This document shows, piece after piece, positions 24,531 to 33,042 of a stretch of 64,000 bases of DNA. Origin of the DNA: Streptomyces minutiscleroticus (GTDB lineage: Bacteria > Actinomycetota > Actinomycetes > Streptomycetales > Streptomycetaceae); assembly GCF_014650875.1 (NCBI RefSeq), contig NZ_BMVU01000022.1, forward strand, positions 62,001 to 126,000, read 5' to 3'. The notes under the pieces were generated by a model. The model was not told where the DNA came from. It saw only the letters and a program-made list of their open reading frames with translations, and searched no databases. The position numbers and the translations under genes are program-made. How positions within the stretch are numbered: the stretch's first letter is position 1; each line of letters begins with the position of its first letter.

Positions 24531-25796
24531 CTACTGCACCACGGGTGTGAACAGCACGGGAAGCGACGTCAGACCGCGCATCCAGACCGACGGACGCCAG
24601 GTCAGCTCCTCCGGCTCCACCGCGAGGACGAGGTCGGGCAACCGTTCGAGGAGCGTCTCCACCGCGGTGCGCGCCATCACGTCGGCGAGCAGCGGCGCCG
24701 GGTAGGGACAGCGGTGCTCGCCGTTGCTGAACGACAGGTGCGCGGAGTTCTCGGCGCCGACGTGCGCCTCGGGCCAGATCTGCGGGTCGGTGTTGGCCGC
24801 CGCGAGACCGAGGACCACGCAGTCGCCGGCGCGGATCAGCCGACCGCCGAGCTGGGTGTCGCGCACCGCCCAGCGGCCGATGAAGTTCTGCGTCGGCGTG
24901 TCCAGCCACAGAACCTCGTTCAGCGCCTCGCCGACGCTGAGCCGGCCGCCGGAGACGTCGACCGCGAAGCGCTCGTCGGTGAGGAGCAGCCGCAGGGTGT
25001 TGCAGATCCAGTTGGCGGTGGGCTGCTGGGCGGCCGCGATCACGGAGATCAGGTCCTGCACGATCTCCTCGTCGTCGAGCCCGGCCGGGTGCAGGACCAT
25101 CCGCGAGGTGACGTCCGCACCCGGCCGCTCCCGCTTCTCCTTCACCAGCTGCCGGATGCGCTCGCCGACCCGCGCGTACGCCGCCACCGGGTCGTCCCCC
25201 TCGGCCGCGTCGAGCGAGATCCGCAGGTCGTCCACGAGCCGCCGGGTGTCGGGGCCGCCCTGCGGCATGCCGCACATCCACAGCACGGCGCGGGCCGGGA
25301 GGACGTGCGCGTAGGCGCCCATCAGCTCGGCCCGGCCGCTTCCCGCGAAGGAGGTGATGAGCTGCCCGGCGATCCGCCGGCACTCGCGGGCCAGCTCGAA
25401 CTGGTCCACGCCGTCCAGCGCCTGCGTGATCACCCCGGACCGGCGCCGGTGCTCGTCCCCCTCGGCGAACAGCACCGACGGCTGGTGGCCGACGTACGGC
25501 AGCAGGGGCCAGTCGGGCCCGATGGCCGGCCACTGGTTCCAGCGCCGGGAGTCCCGCGCGAACAGCTCGTCGTGGCCGGTCACGTAGCACAGCTCGGAGT
25601 AGCCGAGGACGAGCCAGGCGGGGATGTCGCCGTCGAGCAGCACCGGCGCCACCGCGCCGTGCTCCCGGCGCAGGTCGCGGTAGAGCCGGGCGGGCGTCTG
25701 CCGGTACTCCAGGCCGGCCAGGCGCACCGCGCCCGCGTGCGCGGGGCAGCCGGGCGAAGGGGCCGCGGGGGCGGAAGGCGATCCGGTGTCGCTCAT
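24531..25796 (-). CDS. CYP157-type P450 of the conservon, lacking the ExxR motif
   Basis: A 421-residue P450-like protein. The heme loop FSNGEHRCPYPAPLLADVMA retains the cysteine. The K-helix segment is SVGEALNEVLWLDTPTQNF, so the otherwise universal ExxR reads E-V-L-W. The I-helix is ISVIAAAQQPTANWICNTL, without the A/G-G-x-D/E-T oxygen-activation motif. Loss of ExxR is the documented hallmark of the Streptomyces CYP157 family, members of which occur in conservons. The ATG overlaps the stop of the GTPase gene (ATGA), so it is the last gene of cvnABCD-P450. Whether it catalyses anything or senses a ligand or heme is unknown. The N-terminus is unusually Ala/Pro/Ser-rich. Confidence 0.93.
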   Translation of the reverse strand: MSDTGSPSAPAAPSPGCPAHAGAVRLAGLEYRQTPARLYRDLRREHGAVAPVLLDGDIPAWLVLGYSELCYVTGHDELFARDSRRWNQWPAIGPDWPLLPYVGHQPSVLFAEGDEHRRRSGVITQALDGVDQFELARECRRIAGQLITSFAGSGRAELMGAYAHVLPARAVLWMCGMPQGGPDTRRLVDDLRISLDAAEGDDPVAAYARVGERIRQLVKEKRERPGADVTSRMVLHPAGLDDEEIVQDLISVIAAAQQPTANWICNTLRLLLTDERFAVDVSGGRLSVGEALNEVLWLDTPTQNFIGRWAVRDTQLGGRLIRAGDCVVLGLAAANTDPQIWPEAHVGAENSAHLSFSNGEHRCPYPAPLLADVMARTAVETLLERLPDLVLAVEPEELTWRPSVWMRGLTSLPVLFTPVVQ

Positions 25797-26407
25797 GGTG
25801 TCCTCTCCTGTGCCAGGGCCATGTCGTAGAGGTGGTCCACGAGGGTGATCAGTACGTGCTTGACCGAGGACCTCACCCGGGCGTCGCAGTCGATCATCGG
25901 TACGTGCTCGGGCAGCGCGAGGGCCTGCCGGATCTCGTCGAGCGAGTGCCGGCCCCCGCCGTCGAACCGGTTGACGGCCACCACGAACGGCGTCCCGTGG
26001 TGCTCAAGGCGGTCTATGGCGTACCAGGAGTCGTCCATGCGGCGGGTGTCGACGAGGACGACCGCGCCCAGCGTCCCGGAGAACAGCCGGTCCCACAGGA
26101 ACCAGAAGCGCTCCTGGCCGGGGGCGCCGAACAGGTAGAGCACCATGCGCTCGGTGAGGCTGATGCGGCCGAAGTCGAAGGCCACGGTGGTCGTGGTCTT
26201 CTCCTGCACACCGGTCGTCTCGTCGATGCCGACGCCGGCCTGCGTCATCACCTCCTCGGTGTTCAGCGGCCGGATCTCGCTGACGGAGCGGACCATGGTC
26301 GTCTTGCCGACCCCGAAGCCGCCCACGACGACGATCTTCAGACCGGTCTCGGCGGCGTCGGCCAGCGGCGTGCGCCGCGCGGGCAGCTCAGAGGTTGCGG
26401 AGCCCAT
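25793..26407 (-). CDS. cvnD: Conservon GTP-binding protein (CvnD)
   Basis: A 204-residue small GTPase-like protein. The P-loop is VVGGFGVGKTTMVRSV (about 27-42). Switch II/G3 is represented by LYLFGAPGQERFWF and the base-recognition motif by AVNRFDGGG (NRFD in place of NKxD). VGIDETTGVQEKTTTTVAFDFGRISL matches the conservon GTPase family. By analogy with eukaryotic G-protein modules and the published cvn9 work, it associates with the membrane-bound CvnA/B/C complex in a nucleotide-dependent way. It overlaps CvnC by 20 bp and the P450 gene by 4 bp, showing tight coupling. Confidence 0.94.
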   Translation of the reverse strand: MGSATSELPARRTPLADAAETGLKIVVVGGFGVGKTTMVRSVSEIRPLNTEEVMTQAGVGIDETTGVQEKTTTTVAFDFGRISLTERMVLYLFGAPGQERFWFLWDRLFSGTLGAVVLVDTRRMDDSWYAIDRLEHHGTPFVVAVNRFDGGGRHSLDEIRQALALPEHVPMIDCDARVRSSVKHVLITLVDHLYDMALAQERTP

Positions 26408-26744
26408 GGAGCACCTCCTGGAGCAGGGCGGTATCGGGGAGGGCGGCGACGGACCCGGCCGCGCGGGGGTGGCGGACGGTGATCCGTCCCGTGGCGTGCA
26501 GGTCGCCGAGGAGGATGCGGACGACCGTGATCGGCAGCCTCAGCTCCGCGGAGATCTCGACCAGGGCCGTGGGGTGCCGGCAGATCTCCAGGATCCGGAC
26601 GTGCTCCGACTGCGTCCCGGCGGCGGGCTCGCACTCGCTGACCACCAGGGTGACCAGGTCGAACGTGTCGTCGGCGTGGCTGCGGCCGCCGGTGACCGTG
26701 TAGAGCCGGTCGGGGGCGCCGGTGTCCACGGGCTTGCGGATCAT
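26388..26744 (-). CDS. cvnC: Conservon DUF742 protein (CvnC)
   Basis: A 118-residue DUF742 protein with a winged-helix-like core: RLYTVTGGRSHADDTFDLVTLVV (RPYxLTxGR-type start), HVRILEICRHPTALVEISAELRLPITVVRILLGDLHATGRITVRHP, and the C-terminal PDTALLQEVLHGLRNL. It occupies the third position of the conserved cvnABCD order. DUF742 proteins are soluble partners in this module and may contact DNA or the GTPase; neither is proven. Its start overlaps the CvnB stop (ATGA) and its end overlaps CvnD, so all are likely made together. Confidence 0.93.
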   Translation of the reverse strand: MIRKPVDTGAPDRLYTVTGGRSHADDTFDLVTLVVSECEPAAGTQSEHVRILEICRHPTALVEISAELRLPITVVRILLGDLHATGRITVRHPRAAGSVAALPDTALLQEVLHGLRNL

Positions 26745-27160
26745 GACGAGGCGCTCCGGGCGGCGGGGGTGCGGGGCGCGGCCCTCAGGTGGTCGCCGAT
26801 CTGCTCGACCAGCTCGGTCATCTGGTGGCCCACGACGCCGGGGTCGGCGTTCTCGTCGGCGAGGACCGCGAGGTGCGCGCCCTGGCCGGCCTCCACGATG
26901 AACAGCAGGCCGCCGTGGAACTCGGTCATGGAGTGCCGTACGCCGCCGGTTCCGTCGCCGAACTCCATGGACGCGCCCTGGGCGAGGGCCTGGATGCCGG
27001 AACAGATGGCCGCCAGCTGGTCCGCCCGGTCGAGCGTGAGGTGCTCCGTCCAGCACAGCTTCAGGCCGTCCCGGGAGAGGACCAGGGCGTGACGTGTGCC
27101 CGGGGTGCGCTCCAGCAGGTTCTGCAGGAGCCAGGTGAGGCTGTTGTCGGTGGTCTGCAT
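26741..27160 (-). CDS. cvnB: Conservon roadblock/LC7 protein (CvnB)
   Basis: A 139-residue roadblock/LC7 domain protein. The sequence LTWLLQNLLERTPGTRHALVLSRDGLKLC, DQLAAICSGIQALAQGASMEFG and the MTEFHGGLLFIVEAGQGAHLAVLADENADPGVVGHQMTELV pattern match MglB-like/conservon members. Roadblock proteins are regulators (often GAP-like) of small GTPases, which fits the neighbouring CvnD. It lies 125 bp after CvnA, the widest gap in the operon, and overlaps CvnC by 4 bp. Confidence 0.94.
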   Translation of the reverse strand: MQTTDNSLTWLLQNLLERTPGTRHALVLSRDGLKLCWTEHLTLDRADQLAAICSGIQALAQGASMEFGDGTGGVRHSMTEFHGGLLFIVEAGQGAHLAVLADENADPGVVGHQMTELVEQIGDHLRAAPRTPAARSASS

Positions 27161-27285
27161 GGTGGGTGGGCCGGACGTGACCGGTCGTCGGTCACCCGGC
27201 CCCGTCCTCCAATCCAGCGAATCGGTGGGGGCTTGGGTGTCGGTGCCTGGGGCCGGACCGGGCCGGGCCCGGCGGGGGAGGGCGG

Positions 27286-29133
27286 TCAGAGGGGCCGGCC
27301 GCCGGCCCCGGTCCCCTCCGCACCGGCGCCGGACGTGCCGCCGCCCGTGCCGGTGCCGGACGTGCCGGTGCCGGATGTGCCGTCCGCGGCCGTGCCGCCG
27401 GTGCTCCCGGCCAGCCGGCCGCGGTGGAAGGCGCCGAACCGGGATCCGGCGGTGCGCGCCGGGTCCGTGCCGGTGCGCCGGTCGTGGTCCGCCCCGGCCG
27501 CCTCGGACCTCGCCCGGCGCTGCTGCTCGCGCTCGGCGTCGGCCATGGTGCGGCCGGGCGCGCGGACCGGCAGGCCGTTGAGCGTGGCGCCGGCGGGACG
27601 GCGCGGCGCCGTGCGCTCGGCCCGCTCGGGCAGGCCGGCCCGGACCGGCCCGTCCGGCCGTGCCGCCGGCTCGGGGGACGGTACCGCGGCCTCCTCGGGA
27701 GACGGCACCGCGGCCTCCTCGGCGGCGGGGACCGGCGCGGGAGGCGCCGCGGCGGGCCCGTGCGTGCGCTGGTAGGGAGCCGCGTCGCGCTGCTGGGCGA
27801 CCAGCTGCTGGGGCAGCAGCACCACGACGCCGGTGCCGCCGTGCGAGGAGGGCCGGTAGTTGACGCTGACGCCGTACTTGAGGGCGAGGCGTCCGACGAC
27901 CGCGAGGCCGAGCCGGGTGCCCTGCAGCGAGGCCAGGTCGGTGACCCGGCCGGCCACCGCCTCCTCGGCCCGCCGCATGGCCGCGTCGGCCATCTTCAGA
28001 CCGCTGTCCTCGATGGTGACGACGATGCCGGCGCTGCGCTCCTCCGCGTACACGTGGACCTCGTCGATCGGCGGCGAGAAGTTCGCGGCGTTGTCCATGA
28101 GTTCCGCCAGCAGGTGCATCACGCCCTCGGCGGCGAACCCGGCGATGGCGGCCCGGCTGGAGCAGTGCAGGCGCACCCGCCGGTAGGCGGCGATGCGGCC
28201 GACGGCGCCGCGCAGGACGCTCTCCATCACGATCGGCTTGTTCCAGGCGCGGCTGGAGCGGCCGCCCATGAGCAGGGCCAGGCGGTCGGTCATGAGGCCG
28301 AGCTGCGAGGTGCTGTGGTCCAGGCGCAGCAGGTCGCCGAAGACCTCCTCGCCGTGCCGGTCCTGCATCTCCCGCAGGTCGGCGAGCATGCCCACGGTCT
28401 TCGCCTGCACCCGGCCCAGGGCCTTGGCCGAGGCGGCCTGCGCGGCGGCGGAGCGGCGCTCGCTGTGGGCCAGTTCGCGGACGAACGATTCGGCGGGCAG
28501 GCGCAGGAGGGGGGTGTGCGGCCAGTCGAACCCGGCGAGGACGGTGTCCGCCGAACTCCCCTCGCGCAGCGCGGCCACCGCGGCGGGCAGCGTCTTCTCG
28601 ACGAGCCGGTCGAGTTCGTCGCCTGCCCGCGCCAGTTCGCGGCGCACGTCCCGCAGTTCGCCCTCGCACCGCGCGGCCCGCCGCTCCGCCTCGTCGACGG
28701 CGGTGACGAACGCGTGCAGCACCTGGCGCAGCTGGGGGTCGGCCGGCGCGGCGGTGCCCTCCAGGACCTCGTCCGCGTCCGCCCCGTCCCGCAGCCGCTT
28801 GGCGGCGGCCGGCAGCGTGACGTTCACCAGGTGGGCCGCCTCGCCTCCCTGCCGGGCCAACCGCTGCCTGACCGCCAGGAGTTCGCCGCCGCGCGCGGCT
28901 GCGGAGTGCCGCGCGCGCCGGACCAGGAGCCAGGCGGTGCCGAGGGCGGCGGCGAGGCACACCCAGGCGACGAGCGCCGTCGTCAGCGCCCAGGCGCGGG
29001 CCGGCGCGGGCGCCGCCGCGGCCGTCACGCCCACGGCCGCGGCGGTGACCGGCGCCAGCGTCAGGAGCGCGGCCGACGCGGAGCGCGGTCCCTTCACGGA
29101 CCGGTGCTGACTGGGGTGGGCAGGCACTGGCAT
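27286..29133 (-). CDS. cvnA: Conservon sensor-histidine-kinase-like membrane protein (CvnA)
   Basis: A 615-residue protein and first gene of the cvn operon. Two N-terminal membrane helices (about 20-44 and 48-70) are followed by coiled-coil-rich cytoplasmic sequence and then a histidine-kinase-like region. That region has LLRLDHSTSQLGLMTDRLALLMGGRSSRAW (phospho-acceptor His in LDH) and an HATPase domain (LLAELMDNAANFSPP, VTIEDSGLKM, GTRLGLAVVGRLALKYGVSVNYRPSSHGGTGVVVLLP). The last 170 residues are low-complexity Pro/Ala/Gly/Thr with GTSGTGTSGTGTGGGTSGAG repeats. No response regulator is adjacent, as is usual for conservons. Signalling is presumed to go through CvnB-D. Confidence 0.93.
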   Translation of the reverse strand: MPVPAHPSQHRSVKGPRSASAALLTLAPVTAAAVGVTAAAAPAPARAWALTTALVAWVCLAAALGTAWLLVRRARHSAAARGGELLAVRQRLARQGGEAAHLVNVTLPAAAKRLRDGADADEVLEGTAAPADPQLRQVLHAFVTAVDEAERRAARCEGELRDVRRELARAGDELDRLVEKTLPAAVAALREGSSADTVLAGFDWPHTPLLRLPAESFVRELAHSERRSAAAQAASAKALGRVQAKTVGMLADLREMQDRHGEEVFGDLLRLDHSTSQLGLMTDRLALLMGGRSSRAWNKPIVMESVLRGAVGRIAAYRRVRLHCSSRAAIAGFAAEGVMHLLAELMDNAANFSPPIDEVHVYAEERSAGIVVTIEDSGLKMADAAMRRAEEAVAGRVTDLASLQGTRLGLAVVGRLALKYGVSVNYRPSSHGGTGVVVLLPQQLVAQQRDAAPYQRTHGPAAAPPAPVPAAEEAAVPSPEEAAVPSPEPAARPDGPVRAGLPERAERTAPRRPAGATLNGLPVRAPGRTMADAEREQQRRARSEAAGADHDRRTGTDPARTAGSRFGAFHRGRLAGSTGGTAADGTSGTGTSGTGTGGGTSGAGAEGTGAGGRPL

Positions 29134-29574
29134 TCCGCGATTCCTCGGTCCGGGGGAGCAGGGGGAAAAGACAGGTGAAAAGGCCTCCGCACCCCGTACA
29201 AGGGGTCGCTTAAAGGAGGTCGGTCCCCCGTTTCGGCCATGGATTTCATGCTAGTCATCGTGCCGAATACGGGGAGCGAAGAAAGTGTCCGGCCCACTCA
29301 AGAATGAATTTCGCGAAGAAGTTTCCGTGTGAACGCAGAGGCGTGATAGAGGGCTTCGTCATACACCGGGTGTGTTGCGCACCGATCGTCGGTCCCCGTC
29401 CTGCGCGTTCCGGCCCCCGTGGCTCGATCCGTTCGGCCGGACCGCTCGAACGGCGGAGAAGAACGGTCCGTCGCGAGAGCCTCCCCGACGGAGCCGTGCC
29501 GCTGTACGGGCCCGTCCGGCGGCCTCGCCCCGCCGCGGCCGCTTCACCGGAAAGCGTGACGCGCCCGCGCGTGT

Positions 29575-29640
29575 CCCCGCCCCACCGTCTTCCCGCCCCA
29601 CCGTCTTCCCGCCCCACTGTCTCTCCGCCTCTCCGTCCCG
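29575..29640. repeat. 16-bp tandem repeat upstream of fdhA
   Basis: CCCGCCCCACCGTCTT occurs twice in direct succession (29576-29607), followed by CCCGCCCCACTGTCTC and decaying copies with CTCCGTCCCGTCGTCTC. The array is pyrimidine-rich on the plus strand. Confidence 0.75.
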
Positions 29641-29679
29641 TCGTCTCCCCGTCCCGCCCTCCGCGGCGGACGTCCCGAC

Positions 29680-29707
29680 TTGCGGACCGCGGGCCGGCGC
29701 GTACAGT
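29680..29707 (+). promoter_or_regulatory. Candidate fdhA promoter
   Basis: TTGCGG (29680-29685) and TACAGT (29702-29707) are separated by 16 bp, 39 bp upstream of the fdhA ATG. AAGGAG (29733-29738) is the ribosome-binding site. I see no binding site for a known regulator. Confidence 0.5.
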
Positions 29708-29745
29708 CCCAAACAGTGGACGCCGCCCCACGAAGGAGCAGGTGG

Positions 29746-32700
29746 ATGGGCGTGAAGCGCTGGCTCGACGCATGGCCGGTGTACCGGCAGCTGACCGGGA
29801 CGGACCCCCTCGGACGGGGCAAGGCGGCCCAGTCCGCGCGCTCGGCGGCCCTGACTCCCCGGACGGACACCGCCGACCGGGTCGCGGACTCGGTCTGCCC
29901 CTTCTGCGCGGTGGGCTGCGCCCAGCGCGTCTACGTCAAGGACGAGAAGGTCGTCCAGATCGAGGGCAACCCGGACAGCCCGATCTCACGCGGCCGGCTG
30001 TGCCCGAAGGGATCGGCCAGCAAGCAGCTCGTCACCGGCCCGCAGCGCGAGCACAAGGTGCGCTACCGGCCGCCCTACGCCACCGAGTGGCAGGACCTGG
30101 ACCTCGACACGGCCGTGGACATGGTCGTCGACCGGGTGCTGGACGCGCGGCGCAAAGGCTGGCAGGACACCGACGAGTCGGGCAGGAAGCTCCGGCGCAC
30201 CATGGGGATCGCCAGCCTCGGCGGGGCCACGCTGGACAACGAAGAGAATTATCTGATCAAGAAATTGTTCACGGCCCTGGGCGCGTTGCAGGTCGAGAAC
30301 CAGGCCCGTATTTGACACTCCGCCACGGTTCCCGGTCTGGGAGCCTCGTTCGGGCGCGGCGGCGCCACCGACTACCAGCAGGACCTGGTCAACGCCGAGT
30401 GCATCGTCATCATGGGCTCGAACATGGCCGAGGCCCATCCGGTCGGGTTCCAGTGGGTGATGGAGGCCAAGGCGCGCGGTGCCCGGGTCATCCACATCGA
30501 CCCGCGCTTCACCCGCACCAGCGCGCTGGCCGACCAGCACGTGACGCTGCGGGCGGGCACCGACATCGCCTTCCTCGGCGGCGTGATCCACCACATCCTC
30601 TCCCACGACCTGGACTTCCGTGAGTACGTGCGGGCGTACACCAACGCCTCGTTCCTGCTGAGCGAGGACTTCCGGGACACCGAGGACCTGGACGGGCTGT
30701 TCAGCGGCTACGACCCGCACACCGCCTCGTACGACTCCTCCAGCTGGGCCTACGAGAGCGTGCAGCAGGAGGAGGGACGGCCGGGCGACCGGGAGAAGGA
30801 GCACTCCGCGCCCTTCAAGCACGGCGCGAGCGGCCCGGCCGTCGCGGGCGGCGCCGGCGAGATCGCGTGCGACCCCGACCTGGAGCACCCGCGCTGTGTG
30901 TTCCAGGTGCTCAAGCGGCACTTCTCGCGCTACACACCCGAGATGGTGGAGCGGATCTGCGGCGTGCCGCAGGAGGCGTTCCTGGAGGTGTGCCGCGCCT
31001 GGACGGCCAACTCCGGCCGCGAGCGCACCACCGCGCTGGTCTACAGCGTCGGCTGGACCCAGCACTCCGTGGGCGCCCAGTACATCCGGGCCGGGGCCAT
31101 CGTCCAGCTGCTGCTGGGCAACATCGGCCGTCCCGGCGGCGGCATCTACGCGCTGCGCGGGCACGCCAGCATCCAGGGCTCCACCGACATCCCCACCCTG
31201 TACAACCTGCTGCCCGGCTACCTGCCCATGCCGGACGTCACCCACGACGGCCTGGCCGCCTACCTGGAGTCCGTCGCGCCCCGCCACGAGAAGGGCTTCT
31301 GGGGGCACGCCGACGCCTACACCGTCTCGCTGCTCAAGGAGTACTGGGGCGAGGCGGCGACCGCGGAGAACGACTACTGCTTCGACCACATGCCGCGCAT
31401 CAACGGCGACCACGGCACCTACCGCACCGTGATGGACATGGTCGAGGGCGACAAGGTCTTCGGCTACTTCGTCCTCGGCCAGAACCCCGCGGTCGGCTCG
31501 GCCCACGGCCGCCTCCAGCGGCTGGGCATGGCCAACCTCGACTGGGTGGTCGTCCGCGACCTCACCATGATCGAGAGCGCCACGTTCTGGAAGGACGCGC
31601 CCGAGATCGAGACCGGGGAGATCGTCACCGAGCGCTGCCGCACGGAGGTGTTCTTCTTCCCCGCCGCCTCGCACGTGGAGAAGTCCGGCACCTTCACCCA
31701 GACCCAGCGCATGCTCCAGTGGCGCGACCAGGCCGTCGAGCCGCCCGGCGACGCCCGCTCGGAGCTGTGGTTCTTCTACCACCTCGGCCGCAAGCTGAAG
31801 GAGCGACTGGCCGGTTCCACCGACGAACGCGACCGCCCGCTGCTCGACCTCGCCTGGGACTACCGGGTGGAGGGCGACGAACCGGACGCCGCCGACGTGC
31901 TGCGCCGCATCAACGGCGTCGACCTGACCACCGGCCGCGCCGTCGACGGCTACACCGAGCTCAAGGCCGACGGCAGCACCGCCTGCGGCTGCTGGATCTA
32001 CAGCGGCGTCTACGCCGACGAGGTCAACCAGGCCCGGCGCCGCAAGCCCCGCTTCGAGCAGGGACCGTACGACGCCGAGTGGGGCTGGACCTGGCCGCTG
32101 AACCGGCGTGTGCTCTACAACCGCGCCTCGGCCGACCCCGAGGGGCGGCCCTGGAGCGAGCGCAAGGCCCTGGTCTGGTGGGACGAGGACAAGGGCGAGT
32201 GGACCGGGCACGACATCCCGGACTTCGAGAAGGACAAGCCGCCCTCCTACCGGCCCCCCGAGGGGGCGTCGGGACCCGAAGGGCTGCGCGGCGACGACGC
32301 GTTCATCATGATGAGCGACGGCAAGGCGTGGCTGTTCGCCCCGTCCGGCCTGCTGGACGGCCCGCTGCCCACCCACTACGAGCCGCACGAGTCGCCCGCG
32401 CGCAACCTCCTGTACGGCCAGCAGGGCAGCCCGGTGCGCAAGGTGTACGGGCGCGCCGACAACCCGTCCAACCCCTCCCCGCCCGAGGCGCACGGCGAGG
32501 TCTTCCCCTACGTGTTCACCGCCTCGCGGCTCACCGAGCACCACACCGCGGGCGGCATGAGCCGGCAGCTGCCGTACCTCTCGGAGCTCCAGCCGGAGCT
32601 GACCGTGGAGGTGTCGCCGGAGCTGGCGGCCGAGCGCGGCCTGGTCCACCTGGACTGGGCCCACGTGATCACCAGCAGGTCCGCGGTGGACGCCCGGGTG

Positions 32701-33042
32701 CTCGTCACCGACCGGATGGCGCCGCTGCGCGTCGACGGCCGCACGGTCCACCAGGTCTGGATGCCCTACCACTGGGGGCACACCGGCCTCGTCAGCGGCG
32801 ACGTGGTCAACGACCTGATCGGCGTGGTCGCCGACCCCAACGTCCTCATCCAGGAGAGCAAGGTGCTGACCTGCGACGTGAGGCCCGGACGCCGGCCGCG
32901 CGGCCCGGCCCTCCTGGAGTACGTCCGGGAGTACCGCGAGCGCGCCGGCATCACACCGCGCACCGGCACCCGCATCGCGACGGCCGGCGACGACCCCGGG
33001 CCGCCCCACATGGAACCGGGCCCACCGGAGGAGTCCCCATGA
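29746..33042 (+). CDS. fdhA: Formate dehydrogenase catalytic subunit, selenocysteine-containing (UGA at 30313-30315 = Sec190)
   Basis: A 1098-residue molybdopterin oxidoreductase read through an in-frame TGA. Before the TGA the product has the [4Fe-4S] cysteines C51, C54, C58 and C86 (CPFCAVGC, RLCPKG). The TGA falls at residue 190 in NQARI-U-HSATVPGLGASFGRGGA, exactly where E. coli-type formate dehydrogenases carry Sec followed by the catalytic histidine. The same frame then runs on for 908 residues with MGSNMAEAHPVGF, HIDPRFTRTSALADQHV and a C-terminal Mo-pterin domain (RQLPYLSELQPELTVEVS, MPYHWGHTGL). A bacterial SECIS hairpin follows the TGA, and selA, selB, selD and tRNA-Sec lie in the same region. 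Oxidises formate to CO2. No twin-arginine signal is visible at the N-terminus (MGVKRWLDAWPVYRQL). It is coupled to fdhB by ATGA. Confidence 0.96.
30316..30359 (+). promoter_or_regulatory. Bacterial SECIS element of fdhA
   Basis: Right after the UGA, GGTTCCC (30327-30333) pairs with GGGAGCC (30339-30345, one G-U) around the 5-base loop GGTCT (30334-30338). The loop begins 18 bases after the UGA. The E. coli fdhF element, from memory, also has the GGUCU loop 18 bases after UGA on a 7-bp stem. A lower stem CCGC/GCGG (30320-30323 with 30356-30359) is possible. It should bind the C-terminal winged-helix domain of SelB. Confidence 0.9.

Larger units (their letters stand above)
29134..29745. other. 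612 bp divergent intergenic region between cvnA and fdhA
   Basis: No gene is supported here. On the cvnA side, ACCCC-N6-GGGGT (29191-29206) is an inverted repeat in the cvnA leader. The section 29225-29345 is relatively AT-rich and is the likely site of the cvn promoter, though I could not fix boxes with confidence. The section 29575-29650 contains a repeat array, and the fdhA promoter candidate lies at 29680-29707. Confidence 0.6.

Noticed and set aside
27286..29133. Classical two-component kinase
   Set aside because: It is followed by roadblock, DUF742 and GTPase genes and no response regulator, which is the conservon pattern.
29746..30315. Frameshift or nonsense mutation in fdhA (two separate genes)
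   Set aside because: The frame is the same on both sides, the TGA sits at the Sec position before the catalytic His, and a matching SECIS hairpin plus sel genes are present.
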